From Primula veris (Eukaryota > Streptophyta > Magnoliopsida > Ericales > Primulaceae), in NCBI GenBank assembly GCA_963682055.1, contig OY821747.1, positions 28,952,126-29,016,125 of the forward strand: a DNA stretch of 64,000 nt, written 5' to 3'. Positions within the stretch are counted from its first letter, which is position 1; every line of letters begins with the position of its first letter. The notes under the pieces were generated by a model, which made no database searches, was not told the DNA's origin, and saw only the letters and a list, made by a program, of their open reading frames with translations. Below, one piece after another: positions 45,590 through 56,731 of this stretch. The translations under genes were made by a program, and so were the position numbers.

Positions 45590-46355
45590 TATAAAATGGA
45601 CGCATCATTAATTAATGAGAACATGTGTTTTATAAATGGAGATCTAGAGAATTAGGAACAACCCATTGGGTCGTGGTTCCATGTAAAGTAAGCGAAGGTG
45701 CGAAAACTTGTTAAGTCGTTATATGGACTAAAACAAACACCTAACTTATCATAGGTAGTCTCTTGTGCGTCAAGAACTGCACTAGACCAGACTCAGTAGG
45801 TTTGCCAATGAGGCTTCTCAGATATATGAGATATACTGCCAATCATGAACTGCGCTATACGAGATATCCAAAATGTTTGGAGGGTTTTTAGATACCAAGT
45901 GTATCTCAAACTTTAACAGTACAAGGTCCATTAGTGGATATGTTTGTACTTAAAGAGGTTGCAGTCTTATGTAGGTATGTAAAATAGACCTGCATAGTTG
46001 GAGAAACTGTAGAGTTAGAATTCATAACGTTGAATCAAGCTACAAAAGAGGCAGATTGGCTGAGAAGTCTTGGGAGGTATTCCAAGTGGCCAAAATCTGT
46101 TCCCGCAATAAACGTGTACTGCTACAATCAGTCAGTTATTAAACGAGATCAGAATAATTTGTATAATGGAAAGTCCCGACAAAGTCATGACATATTCGTC
46201 AGAGACACAAATCCGTAAGAGGAATTGCTAGCAAAATTATGGTATCCATAGACTTTGAAAGGTCTAAGGATAATAATGCGGATCCATATACAAAATGCTT
46301 GACTCGTGGAGAAGTCGGAGCATCATCGAGGGAAATGGGGGTTAAAGCCCAATAA
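45590..46355 (+). pseudogene. Copia RT/RNase H remnant
   Basis: Fragments in several frames read [17 protein letters not shown] (about 45715), LRYMRYTANHELRYTRYP (about 45820) and ATKEADWLRSLG with YNGKSR (46035-46170). SIDFERSKDNNADPYTK (about 46250) follows. These match, in order, the end of RT and the RNase H domain of copia elements, ending near the usual MG(L/V)K. Stops and frameshifts occur every 100-200 bases. It belongs to the same branch as the element at 51463, whose RNase H carries the same YNGKSRH motif. Confidence 0.85.
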
Positions 46356-46929
46356 ATTGGAAACCTTCACATAAGCTACCCAACCTGTACTGGAAATTTC
46401 AGTCTCAGGTTCAATGGGAAAACTGAACTGTGCGGGTTACCGAACAAAGCACTCGAGAACATAAGTTCTCAGCCCATTTCTATGATGAAAGAGTGATAGA
46501 CCTGTACCATTTTAAGGGTGAGCATAAGGCTCTTAATGAATCAAGTATTTCGAAGGTCGAGTGGGGTGAGTCAGGACACCTTTGACTTGAAAATCGCCTA
46601 TAACGAGTGTGTATGGCCGATACTATGTGATGAGCTAGGGCTAAATCATTAGAGCACTCGGTTGAATTTGCCAAGGCAGTCCAGAACCAAATATACACAA
46701 CAACCAAAGGGCTTAGTAAGTGGTGTAGAGAGGACACTGTGTGAGTATTACCCTGGTATGCACAAACGCTAAATGGTTAAAGGCTTTAAGGCTACCCAAT
46801 AGTAGCATATCAGATTTTACATCACTATGACAGGTTCAAGGCACGCGCTACCTGTCCTTATGAAGTGAATTCTCGTGGTTCTCTCGATTGCATTTAGTTG
46901 CACTGTGCATGTTTAATGATTGCATTCAT

Positions 46930-46938
46930 GTGGGGGAT
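46930..46938 (+). promoter_or_regulatory. Polypurine tract of decayed copia element
   Basis: GTGGGGGAT immediately precedes the 3' LTR start. Confidence 0.8.
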
Positions 46939-47436
46939 TGTTGGAAAAAACCTTTGGTTTTGTTTTGTTTTGAATGCAATTAAGTTGTAGGAGTTTCAAA
47001 ATATTTATATCCCCATATTAATGGCTTTCATGAGTTACATTTTTAAAAAACTTTTTCCATGACAAAGAAAAGACATGTCATCATACACACATTCATACAC
47101 AAACACATATGCATACATATAGAGAGAGAGTACCGCACCACCAACGGCCCGATCGTGGCTCGGTGTCGTTTCCGCCGAGTCACATGCGATAGACGTTGTA
47201 CCTTGGGAACGAAGTGCCCCATTTAGCCAGAAGCAGAGGTGGCGGGGAAAATATCGTTTAAGGGAAACTGCTTGCAGTTACCTCGTCTCGGACTTTAATC
47301 CATTTCGGTATCATTTACACTCTCTTAATTTTGAAGGTTGTAATTGATAATTATATATTTGAGGAAACCATTTTCTGTTTATTTGTCCATTTCTTTTCCG
47401 TAGAAATTATTGTGTTTATTTATAACGTACCCAACA
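46939..47436 (+). repeat. 3' LTR of decayed copia element
   Basis: 498 bp, TGTTGGAAAAAACC to CCCAACA. It differs from the 5' LTR at roughly 15 positions by eye. It retains the site AAAATATCGTTTAAG, one base longer in complement than in the 5' LTR. Confidence 0.92.
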
Positions 47437-48235
47437 AACACAACCACGACGACTAAACAAGCATGTTAGTAAATAATTGAAACCACAAGGGTTTGGTTCA
47501 ATAGGTCATCAAAGGGACACTAGGCCGTGTAGATCAGACTCTCTTTCATGAAGTAACACAGATCATCTATTTCTATAACATTCCCTCGACTTATTGAAGT
47601 GGGGGAGGCAAGGCACATCTACTGGATACATTATAGAAGGAGCTTTCTTATTTCATTGCGGATAGTTTGAGCTTTGAAGAAGCTGTTTCTATTTTACGAC
47701 ACCCGAAATAAAAGAAAGCCATCTTCAAGATCTCACTATAACCTACTGAAGCATCGGCGTCCCCAGAAAAACAATCATATGATAACCCTTATGGTAATTC
47801 TCCAGCTGCATCAATATACATAGTCGCTTATTCTTTGTCTTAATGAAGGTTTAAATAAGTCAATTAAATTCATCATCAAATAATAAGAAAATGGCACAAA
47901 CCTCCTCCTTCGAAATATTGCTAAATTCATAATCTTTTTTTGTTGTCCAAGATTTCACCCTATCTGCAACCGACAGCACAATTCAGAATATTGCTGCATA
48001 ACACAATTTTAAGCATAAAAAACCTTGTAACATAATAACAGTAGATCATTTCTGAATCGACAATAAAGGAGAAAAATTAAATAGCTCCCTAGAATTTCCA
48101 AAACATGAGAAACAATTATCCACATAATCTCAGGTTCTAAAGATCAATTTTGTAGAGATTCTGTCAGAAGTATATACTTTGTAGCAAGATCAATTTTCTA
48201 GAGATTCTGTTAAAAGTATATAGTCTAAGCTGTAA

Positions 48236-48670
48236 TATAAAACGATTTAAAACGACTCAGACTGTTTTTAAAATAACTTAAAACGACTCACACTTGTTTT
48301 AAAATGACTTAAAATGACTCACATTAATTTTAAAATTATTCAGACTGTTTTTAAAATGACTTAAAACGACTAAGACTGCTTTTAAAATGATTTAAAATGA
48401 CTCAACATGTTTTTAAAATGACTTAAAATGACTCAGGCTGTTTTAAAATTAGTCAGACTGTTTTTAAAATGGCTAAAAACGACTCAGACTGTTTTTAAAT
48501 GACTTAAAACGATCTAGAGTGTTTTTTAAATGACTTAAAACGAGTTGAACTGTTTTTAAAATTTTTTAAAACGACTCAGACTGTTTTTAAAATGATTTAA
48601 AATGACCGAGACTGTTTTAAAATGACTCATACTATTTTTTAAATAACTCAAACTGTTTTTAAAATTAATT
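48236..48670. repeat. Minisatellite, ~31-bp unit
   Basis: Around 14 degenerate copies of a unit like TTTTTAAAATGACTTAAAAC + GACTCAGACTG. The variation is mostly single substitutions and short deletions. It lies between repeat copies B and C and is absent from copy A. Confidence 0.9.
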
Positions 48671-49650
48671 AAGATGACAGAAGGAGTTTGATTATAAAAT
48701 AACTACCCCTCACATAAGGATTTTCTTTTTGATCTAGCCAATATATGGAGCGTGAACGTGACTTGGAAAATCTCTTGGTCTAAACAAAGTCTTATTAGCA
48801 GCTCAACAACCCATTTTAGCTAGTCCATCTGCCACATGGTTTTGTTCCCTAAAAACATGTAAACAAACCAAATCCATTAGTTTGAGAATATCTTCCCATA
48901 AAATGTGAAATTTAGGACTTGGAGCTACTATATAATTAATAATGCTTTAGAAAACATATATATACCTTGTATATAAACCCACTAGTTTGATTATAAAAAT
49001 AAAAATAAAACCCGTAGTTTTTTTTTGGTATTAAAACCACTAGTTTGGTAATTAAATTTTATATAACAATTTCCGAAATAAAACTCTAACTGATGTTTTA
49101 CCAGTTACAGGGAAAATGTGTTCAATCAACAGTCCTCTACACAACTGTATGTGCTCGTAGGAGAAACAAGAAACTTTAATTAATGAAGATTTAGGCTCAA
49201 AATACAAAATTCTAACAAAAAAATAGAAGTTTCATGACACAAATGTTTGTTTACATGTTTCACTTATTGATGACACAAATTCTAACATAAAAATACAACG
49301 GTAAATGTTTCACTTATTGATGACACAAATGTTGACAATGACGTACAACCATAAAAACACCACGATAAATTACAGAAATCAAATGCAACCACAACGATGA
49401 AACAACCCTTATACTAAATAATTGAAAACCTAAGGGTGTGGTTCAATTGGTCGTCAAAAGGACATTAGGTTTGTAGACAAGATCAGCCTATATCTGTATG
49501 TTAGAGGTGAGTGGCAAGGCAAGGCAAGTCTACTATTTTGCTGCGATTAATTTGAACCTTGAAGAAAGCCATCTTCTGAAGCATCAGCGTCCCCTGAGAG
49601 ACAACCATAAAGCCGCTTATTCTTTTTCTTCTAACGAAGGTTTAGACCAT

Positions 49651-49842
49651 TCAATTAAATTCATCATCAAATAATAAGAAAATGGCACAAACCTCCCCCT
49701 TCGAAATATTGCTAAATTCATAATCTTTTTTGGGTGTCCAAAACTTCACCCAATATGAAACCGACAGCACAAGCTTCTTCACTTTAAGAGATCGAAGAAG
49801 CAATTCCAAACAAGTGAAAAGCACTTTGGAATAATCCTGCAC
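49651..49842 (-). pseudogene. Exon-like segment, possible F-box/LRR relative, copy C
   Basis: The minus frame reads CLELLLRSLKVKKLVLSVSY and WVKFWTPKKDYEFSNISKGE, then a GTTTGTGCC possible donor. The alternating leucines resemble an LRR repeat of F-box/FBD proteins, but there is no F-box in frame. A short first-exon-like frame about 300 bp to the right, near 50240, reads IIHRISDLPDK before a GTAATT donor; RISDLPD is a usual F-box beginning. The two together make a degraded F-box gene possible, not proven. Confidence 0.35.
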
Positions 49843-50332
49843 AACACGATTTTCAGCATAAAAAAAACCTTAAAACACTATAAGAGTAAATCATTTCAGA
49901 GTATACGCGCTTATGAAGAAAAATTCAATAACACCCTAGATATTCCAAAACATGAGAAACAATTATCCACATAATCTAAGGTTCGGAAGATCAATTTTGT
50001 AGTGATTCTGTTAGAAGTATATACTTTGTGGCAAGATCAAATTTCTAGGGATTCTTTTAAAAGTATATAGTCTAAAAGCTGTAATATAAACAATCACCAA
50101 CACTTTCAAAACGAAAAATCAACAGTACATAGTCTAAATTCAATTACCTTTTATCTGGTAAATCACTTATTCGATGTATGATTGATTTTCTGTTTCTCGT
50201 CTTCGTCTTTAGATTTTGCATAACCACCACTGGCAATGTTGTTTCCATTTTGCAAAACCTAAAGATTTATCTACGGTTGACAAGTTATATAATGCAACTT
50301 AATGGGCCTTTTGCCCTGGGCCGAACAACTAT

Positions 50333-50499
50333 CACTACAAGAAAAAAGTTAATAGTAACAGTTTACTTTTTGAAAATTGTTGGTAAAGTGAGTGTCGCTA
50401 AATTTAGTAACAGTTTAGCAACAAAAGATTTAGCGAAACTCACTTTACCATCAGTTTAGCAACAGACACTCTGATGGCAAACTGACATTTTTTGTAGTG
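50333..50499. mobile_element. CACTA-type MITE, copy of 22271-22447
   Basis: Same termini (CACTACAAGAAAAAAG, TTTTTTGTAGTG), same TAT flanks and same neighbours as in copy 1. Slightly shorter through an internal deletion. Confidence 0.9.
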
Positions 50500-51298
50500 T
50501 ATAGCCGGAGATATGTGTTATTGAATATTTCGTCAGCATAACACAACCGTGATAGTTACTCCGTAAACCTATAAATTTGTTTTATGAAGTTAAGTGAACT
50601 GGATTTGGCCCTTATAATCCGCATTATTATTCCAAAAATGGCTAACAAAATCAAATTTTCCAATAAGCAATTAAATATACACGTATAACCTTTCTTTAAA
50701 AAAACACCATATCAAAGAAGGTTGGTAATATGTTATATTTGAAAACAAGAATACATAAATAGAATCAAATTTATCCAGTTAGTTAAACATTCTTTCTAAG
50801 CTTGCCATTGACGTCCTCTGCCTTGACAAGGCTATCGATTTGTAGCCATATCCCTTGTTTATACTCATATTGGTAGTCTTTATTAGGTCAACTATGCAAG
50901 CAGTAGATGCAAGCTACAAGAACAAAACTTAATAACCTTTTAAAAAAAAATTAATTTAGACTATCCATATTTTGATTATTGTATGGAACAGCTTAAAGGA
51001 GAAAATTTCAAATTATTTTTGCAAATGGGAAAAGGACGGGGATTTTTTTTGGGTGCTAAAACAAAGAGTATCAGATAACCACTTTACCGACTACAAAAGC
51101 AACAGCAAACATTATAACATTGTTTTTTTTCAATAGGACCAGTTAAGCCTTTAATATACAAGATAGCATATTAAATGACATTGTAAGTAACAATATACCT
51201 TGATGTCATTTTCTTGATAGAATCAACTTCTGAAACTTTTGATCTTCCACTTAAAACTTTGAGAGGATTTCTAAAAACTTCGGGGATTAGGTGGAGAA

Positions 51299-51462
51299 TT
51301 GTTCTTTTGGGGGATTAGGTGTGAGAAGCAAGTGGATACAGGAACTCAGCCTGATGAACCGTTTGAATATTCTCATGTCCAGGGTCGTGCAGTTCTTCAT
51401 CGTGGTCGTCATCGACATGGTGCTAAAGCTACCACATCTGGCCACAGGATTAATTTGCTACT
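51299..51462 (+). pseudogene. 2OG-Fe(II) oxygenase fragment, copy 2, 5' half
   Basis: Reads FFWGIRCEKQVDTGTQPDEP, GRAVLHRGRHRHGAKATTSG and HRINLLL, then runs into the copia LTR at 51463. The remaining half, with WCRSSIFREL, resumes at 57375-57440 after the repeated target CTACT. The uninterrupted paralogue is at 23327-23545. Its LHRGRHRHGA keeps the His that is Tyr in copy 1. Confidence 0.8.
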
Positions 51463-51725
51463 TGTTGGTAATTTTAGTATCATCAATATATTTTAGTAGT
51501 AATGTGATTTATTATAGGCCGATGCAATAATGCGTTAAACTCGGAAACGAGTTAGGGAAGTGCGGAGTGCACGCTCGTCGAGCCAATGTATAATTGAATA
51601 AGAATAATTGAAACGGGGTTCCAAGGGGCAGAGCCCCTGGCGGGGTCCAAGGGGCGAGAGCCCCTGGCTGGGGTCCCGCTGCCAGGACAGCGGGCGGGGT
51701 GCGGGGCAGCGCCCCGAGCGAAAAT

Positions 51726-51900
51726 TGTTCCGAACAGTTGCTTCCTTTGTTCCGAACAGTTGCTTCCTTTGTTCCGAACAGTTGCTTCTTTTGTTCCGAA
51801 CAGTTGCTTCTTTTGTTCCGAACAGTTGCTTCCTTTGTTCCGAACAGTTGCTTCCTTTGTTCCGAACAGTTGCTTCCTTTGAGCGAACAGTTGCTTCCTT
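51726..51900 (+). repeat. Eight 22-bp U3 repeats (5' LTR)
   Basis: The unit TTCCGAACAGTTGCTTCCTT recurs eight times with period 22, the last copy altered at its start (GAGCGAACAG). Each unit contains CAGTTG, which fits the MYB core CNGTTR. The array lies just upstream of the TATA box. The 3' LTR has only six units. Confidence 0.95.
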
Positions 51901-51921
51901 TGGTTTCGGTTATTGATCTCT

Positions 51922-51928
51922 TATATAA
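51922..51928 (+). promoter_or_regulatory. TATA box of copia LTR promoter
   Basis: TATATAA within CTCTTATATAAGAAG, immediately after the 22-bp repeats. Transcription would start near 51950-51960. The same box is at 57147-57153 in the 3' LTR. Confidence 0.7.
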
Positions 51929-52073
51929 GAAGTCATTTGGCCTCGGTTTCAAACACAGAAACATATAAGAAAATTCTCTCTATATTCCTAATCTATTCTC
52001 CTTGCCAGAAACAGATTGTTCTTCAAGAATTATCCCCACAAAGATTTCGTGAACCCAGGGAATAATAGGGTCG

Positions 52074-52166
52074 AAATACTTTGTTCGGAAAGTGTACGAA
52101 CACGATTCTTTGAAGTTATCCAGGATTATCATACCCTAAATTTTCTAACAAACGAACAAAGTATTT
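52074..52166 (+). promoter_or_regulatory. Self-complementary primer-site candidate
   Basis: AAATACTTTGTTCG (52074-52087, inside the LTR) is the exact reverse complement of CGAACAAAGTATTT (52153-52166), which starts two bases after the LTR, where a tRNA primer site normally is. The two can pair over 14 bp with a 65-nt loop. No TGGTATCAGAGC is present in the 26 bases between the LTR and the gag ATG at 52177. Confidence 0.7.
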
Positions 52167-52176
52167 TCTGATAATC

Positions 52177-53802
52177 ATGGCTGGAGGAAGCACCGTCAAG
52201 GAGATGACTACAAATTTCGGAAAATTGGACAAGTTTCAAGGACAAGACTTCAGGCGTTGGCAGAAGAAGATGCATTTCATGTTGACAACGTTAAAGGTGG
52301 TGCACGTCCTGTCTACACCGATTCCAGAATTTGTAGAGAATGACACGGTTGAAAATCTAAGACGCAGATCAAAGTGGGAGAACGACGACTACATTTGCAG
52401 AGGGCACATTCTTAACGGTATGTCTGATCCCTTATTTGATATTTACCAAAACGTGGAATCTGCAAAGGAATTGTGGGATTGTCTCGAATCCAAGTACATG
52501 GCAGAGGACTCATCCAGTAAAAAGTTCCTGGTAACCGATTTCAACAATTACAAAATGGTTGAATCGAGGTCTGTCATGGAACAATTCAATGAACTCCTCC
52601 GAATCCTTGGACAATTCACACAACACGGATTGAAGATGGATGAAACAATATCTGTCTCAAGCATCATAGACAAGTTGCCTCCTTCGTGGAGGGATTTCAA
52701 ACACAATCTGAAACATGGAAAAGACGAACTGTCTTTGATCCAACTTGGAAGTCACTTGCGCATAGAAGAATCTCTAAGAGCGCAGGAGGATGACAAAGGA
52801 AAGGGCAAACAAATTGCTGGACCCTCGGTTAATATGGTTGAAGGGGGTGGTAAGAACGATAACAACAAAAACAAAGGAAAGAAGCGTGCTTTCAAGAACA
52901 ATAAGGGCAGTTTCGGTGCTAACAAGAAACCGAAACTAGAATGCTGGAAGTGTGGCAAAACAGGCCACTTCAAGAGGGATTGCCGTTTCGGCAAAAAGCA
53001 CGACAACGCGAATGCAAGTGGTTCAGGAAAAGGGTCTAAGGACCAATCCGAAAACCAAGGTCAGAAATCAATTCGTGATTTGAATAGTTTGATTAAACAT
53101 TCGGTTTCACTAAATTCTGAAGCATTTTATGTGCAGGATGATGCTATCGCGTGGTGGATTGATTCTGGCGCCACAACACATGTTTGCAAGGATCGTTTCT
53201 GGTTCAAGAGTTTTGTTCCAGTGGAAGATGGTTCTGTCCTCTACATGGGAGATGATCACTTTGCTCCCGTTGAAGGCAAAGGAAACGTGGTGCTAGAATT
53301 CAGTTCTGGAAAGACTATTACTTTGTTTAATGTTTTGTATGTTCCTAAATTACGTAAGAATTTAATTTCTGGTCCTGTATTAAATAAGCTTGGATACAAG
53401 CAAGTGTGTGAATCCGATAAATATGTTTTATCGAAGTCTGGTGTGTTTGTAGGATTTGGATATTATAATAATGGTATGTTTATGATGAATTTGAATGGAG
53501 TTCCTAATGATTCTGGTTATGTATTTATGTCTTCTTCGAATGTTATCGATTTCTCGTTATGGCATGCTCGTCTAGGACATGTACATTATAAAAGAATGCA
53601 AGAAATGTCTAAAGATGATTTAATTCCTGTTTTTAATGAAAATGTAGAAAAATGTAAAACTTGCATGTTAACAAAGATCACTAGGCAACCTTTTAAAAGT
53701 ATAACAAGGAAATATGTCATTCTTGAATTAATACATAGTGATTTATGTGATTTGCATGCTACTCCATCATTAGGGCGTAAAAATATTTTATCACTTTCAT
53801 AG
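52177..53802 (+). pseudogene. Copia gag-protease-integrase start
   Basis: ATG at 52177 is 26 bases past the LTR. Residues 1-220 form a copia gag (DFRRWQKKMHFMLTTLKVVH; KELWDCLESKY). A basic linker and a complete CCHC knuckle CWKCGKTGHFKRDC (about residue 256) follow. The protease site WWIDSGATTHVC is at about residue 326, then the integrase zinc site WHARLGHVHY...CKTC and the first catalytic Asp in IHSDLCD. It ends prematurely at TAG 53800-53802 because one A is missing from the run at 53779-53783; the product continues in the next frame. All earlier motifs are intact. Confidence 0.92.
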
Positions 53803-56171
53803 ACGATGCATCTAGATTCTGCTATGTCTATTTGTTGCACGCTAAGGACGAAGCCTTAGATAAATTCAAAATTTATAAAACTGAAGTTGAAGTGCAACAG
53901 AATGTGTTGATTAAAACATTGCGTACAGATAGAGGTGGTGAATATTATGATCCTGTATTTTTCCAATCCGTAGGAATCATTCATGAGACTACGGCACCTT
54001 ATACACCTCAACAAAATGGTGTGGCTGAAAGGAAAAATAGAGTTCTTAAAGAAATGGTGAATGCCATGTTATCTTACTCTGGTTTAAGTGAAGGGTTTTG
54101 GGGAGAAGCTATGTTAACGGCTTGCTATTTGTTAAATAGGGTTCCTAATAAAAGGAACAAGACTACCCCATATGAACTTTGGTATAAGAAACGACCAAAC
54201 TTAACATTTTTACGTGTTTGGGGTTGTAGGGCCGTGGTTAGACTCCCGGACCCAAAAAGGAAAACTTTGGGTGAAAAGGGTATAGTCTGCATCTTTGTTG
54301 GATATGCTGAGCACTCCAAGGCCTATAGGTTTTATGTTATAGAACCTAATGACTCGATTTCTATTAACACGATTATAGAATCGAGAGATGCCATATTTGA
54401 TGAGAATTGTTTCTCTTCTATACCTAGACCAAAGGACTCTATACCTAATTCAGATGAATCTCTAAGGGATGATCATTCAATTGATGTGCCAAGTGAGACA
54501 CTTGAACCCCGTAGAAGCAAAAGAGCTAGAAAATCTAGATCTTATGGATCTGATTTTCAACTATATTTAGTTGAGGGATCAAGAGATCAGATTGGTACTC
54601 AATACTATTATTGTTATAGTATAGAGGAGGATCCAAGAACGTATGATGAAGCTGTGAAATCTCGAGATTCTGTTTTTTGGAAAGAAGCAATTGATGAAGA
54701 GATTGGTTCTATCATGGAAAATAATACTTGGGTATTATCTGATTTACCACCATGTTGCAAACCATTGGGTTGCAAATGGATCTTCAAAAAGAAGATGAAA
54801 GTCGATGGTACAATTGACAAGTTTAAAGCTAGATTAGTTATCCAAGGCTTCAGACAAAAGGAAGGGATTGATTATTTCGATACCTATGCTCCAGTTGCCC
54901 GTATCACTACTATTAGATTGTTGATTGCCTTGGCGGCTATTCATAATCTAGTGATTCATCAAATGGATGTCAAAACAGCATTTCTGAATGGTGATTTGGA
55001 AGAAGAAGTGTATATGAAGCAACCTGAAGGATTTGTAATGCCTGGTAATGAGCATAAAGTGTGTAAGCTAGTTAAGTCGCTGTATGGGCTGAAACAAGCT
55101 CCGAAGCAGTGGCATCAAAAGTTTGATGAAGTTGTTTTGTCTAATGGTTTCATTCTAAACCAAGCAGACAAATGTGTATATAGCAAATTTAACACATCCG
55201 GTAAAGGAGTTTTCATTTGTCTATATGTTGATGACATGTTGATCTTTGGCACCGACCAAAATCAAGTTGATAAAACGAAGAATTTCTTGTCATCAAAGTT
55301 CTCCATGAAAGATATGGGAGAAGCGGACGTTATTCTTGGTATTAAGATTAAACGGGAGAATAAGGGGATTGTAATTACGCAATCTCATTACATTGAGAAA
55401 ATACTCAAGAAGTTCAATTATGAAAGTTGTTCTCCAGTAAGTACTCCCATGGATCCGGGAGAAAAGCTTATGCCAAATACAGGTAAACCTGTGGATCAAC
55501 TTGAATACTCAAGAGCTATAGGCTCTTTGATGTATGCTATGATTAGCACTAGACCGGATATTGCTTATGCGGTTGGAAAGTTGAGCAGATTTACTAGTAA
55601 TCCTAGTAGACATCATTGGCATGCGATAACTAGGGTATTCAAGTACTTGAAGGGTACTATGAATTATGGATTGGCATATATGGGATTTCCTTTGGTGTTA
55701 GAGGGTTATTCGGATGCTAGTTGGATAAATAATGCTGAAGACTCATCCTCTACAAGTGGATGGGTGTTCTTGCTTGGGGGAGGTGCCATCTCATGGGCTT
55801 CCAAGAAGCAAACATGTATAACTGGTTCCACAATGGAATCTGAGTTTGTAGCATTAGCAGCTGCTGGTAAAGAAGCGGAATGGCTCAGGAACTTGGTATA
55901 TGAGATTCCGATATGGCCTAAACCGATATCACCAATTTCTATCCGTTGTGATAGTACTGCCACACTGGCTAAAGCTTATAGTCAAATATACAATGGAAAG
56001 TCTAGACATTTGGGTGTTAGACATAGTATGATTAGGGAATTAATCATGAATGGGGTGATATCTATTGATTTTGTTCGGTCGCAACAAAACTTAGCTGACC
56101 ACTTGACGAAGGGGTTAGCTAGAGACTTAGTGAATAAGTCGGTAATTGGGATGGGATTAAAGTCCATTTAA
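53803..56171 (+). pseudogene. Copia integrase end, RT, RNase H
   Basis: The open frame after the one-base shift carries [12 protein letters not shown] (read from about 53785), [10 protein letters not shown] and [10 protein letters not shown] of the integrase core. RT follows with [22 protein letters not shown] (about 54965) and YVDD (about 55224). RNase H then has [20 protein letters not shown] and [12 protein letters not shown], with the terminal [10 protein letters not shown]. It ends at TAA 56169-56171. No catalytic residue appears lost. One base is the only break I see in the whole polyprotein, so the element was mobile until recently or could be complemented. Confidence 0.93.
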
Positions 56172-56731
56172 ATCTATTAGCTGTGGTATACCCAATTCCC
56201 TTCGAATACAACGTTAGAAGCAGAATTCAATGTGAAAAGATCATAGTTAGAGATTGGAGCAATTGTGTTTATCTTCCCAAGGTATGTGCTCAGACCTGCA
56301 AGTGATGGCTAGGTTGAAGTATATCTTCTTAATGGTTCTTTTGAAAAATTGCAAATGCAGGTGCAAGATTAAAAGGATCACCTATGTGAGCATGAAGTTT
56401 TGCCGCTTCAAGAAACTTGGACTTGGCTTCCTATATGCTTATTAATGGATAAGGACACACGGCTTGTAAAGTGTCAAGTATGAATAGTAGAGTATTGTAA
56501 GAAACATATGTGTACTATATCTTCAGATATTCAAATGGATTGACGGGTTCAATCGTTATGACACCCAGATTTTCGAGTATTTGGAATGTGTATTTGTACT
56601 AAGATGAAAATTCAATCGTAAGACATTTTTATCTATGCATGTGTTTGATTGTTATACCTGTGTGTTATACCCTTGTATATATTATTGTATATACTGAGTA
56701 AATCAAGGATTACACTAAAATGGGGGGGATT
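56172..56731 (+). other. 3' non-coding region and polypurine tract of young copia
   Basis: No frame of note. Ends with AAAATGGGGGGGATT at 56717-56731 directly before the 3' LTR, the plus-strand primer. Confidence 0.85.

Larger units (their letters stand above)
40752..47436 (+). mobile_element. Ty1/copia element with decayed interior (6,685 bp)
   Basis: LTRs at 40752-41247 and 46939-47436 frame it, with the perfect target duplication AACAC (40747-40751, 47437-47441). The 5' terminus is CGTTGG instead of TGTTGG. The interior has no long frame, yet RT and RNase H remnants can be read at 45590-46355. No tRNA-iMet primer site follows the LTR; instead a self-complementary site does. The LTRs are only about 3% different by eye, much less decayed than the coding part. 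Confidence 0.9.
40010..48240. repeat. Segmental duplication, partial copy B
   Basis: Host sequence outside the two inserted elements (40010-40188, 40480-40751, 47437-48240) matches 48980-50150 and 21120-22080. Both the Cassandra LTR and the 6.7-kb copia element inserted into it after the copies arose, because neither occurs at the equivalent places elsewhere. Confidence 0.8.
51463..52150 (+). repeat. 5' LTR of young copia element
   Basis: TGTTGGTAATTTTAG to TTTTCTAACA. It has a GC-rich hairpin-prone segment at 51614-51719 (AAGGGGCAGAGCCCCTGG and a near repeat) and eight 22-bp repeats at 51726-51900. A TATATAA box lies at 51922-51928 and the primer-complement site at 52074-52087. Confidence 0.95.

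Noticed and set aside
51726..51900. CRISPR-like regular repeats
   Set aside because: Units are contiguous without unique spacers and lie in a plant retrotransposon LTR.
51512..51968. Long frames on both strands over the copia LTR (and at 56821-57189)
   Set aside because: They arise from the 22-bp repeat (not a multiple of 3, so all frames cycle) and the GC-rich LTR segment; not genes.
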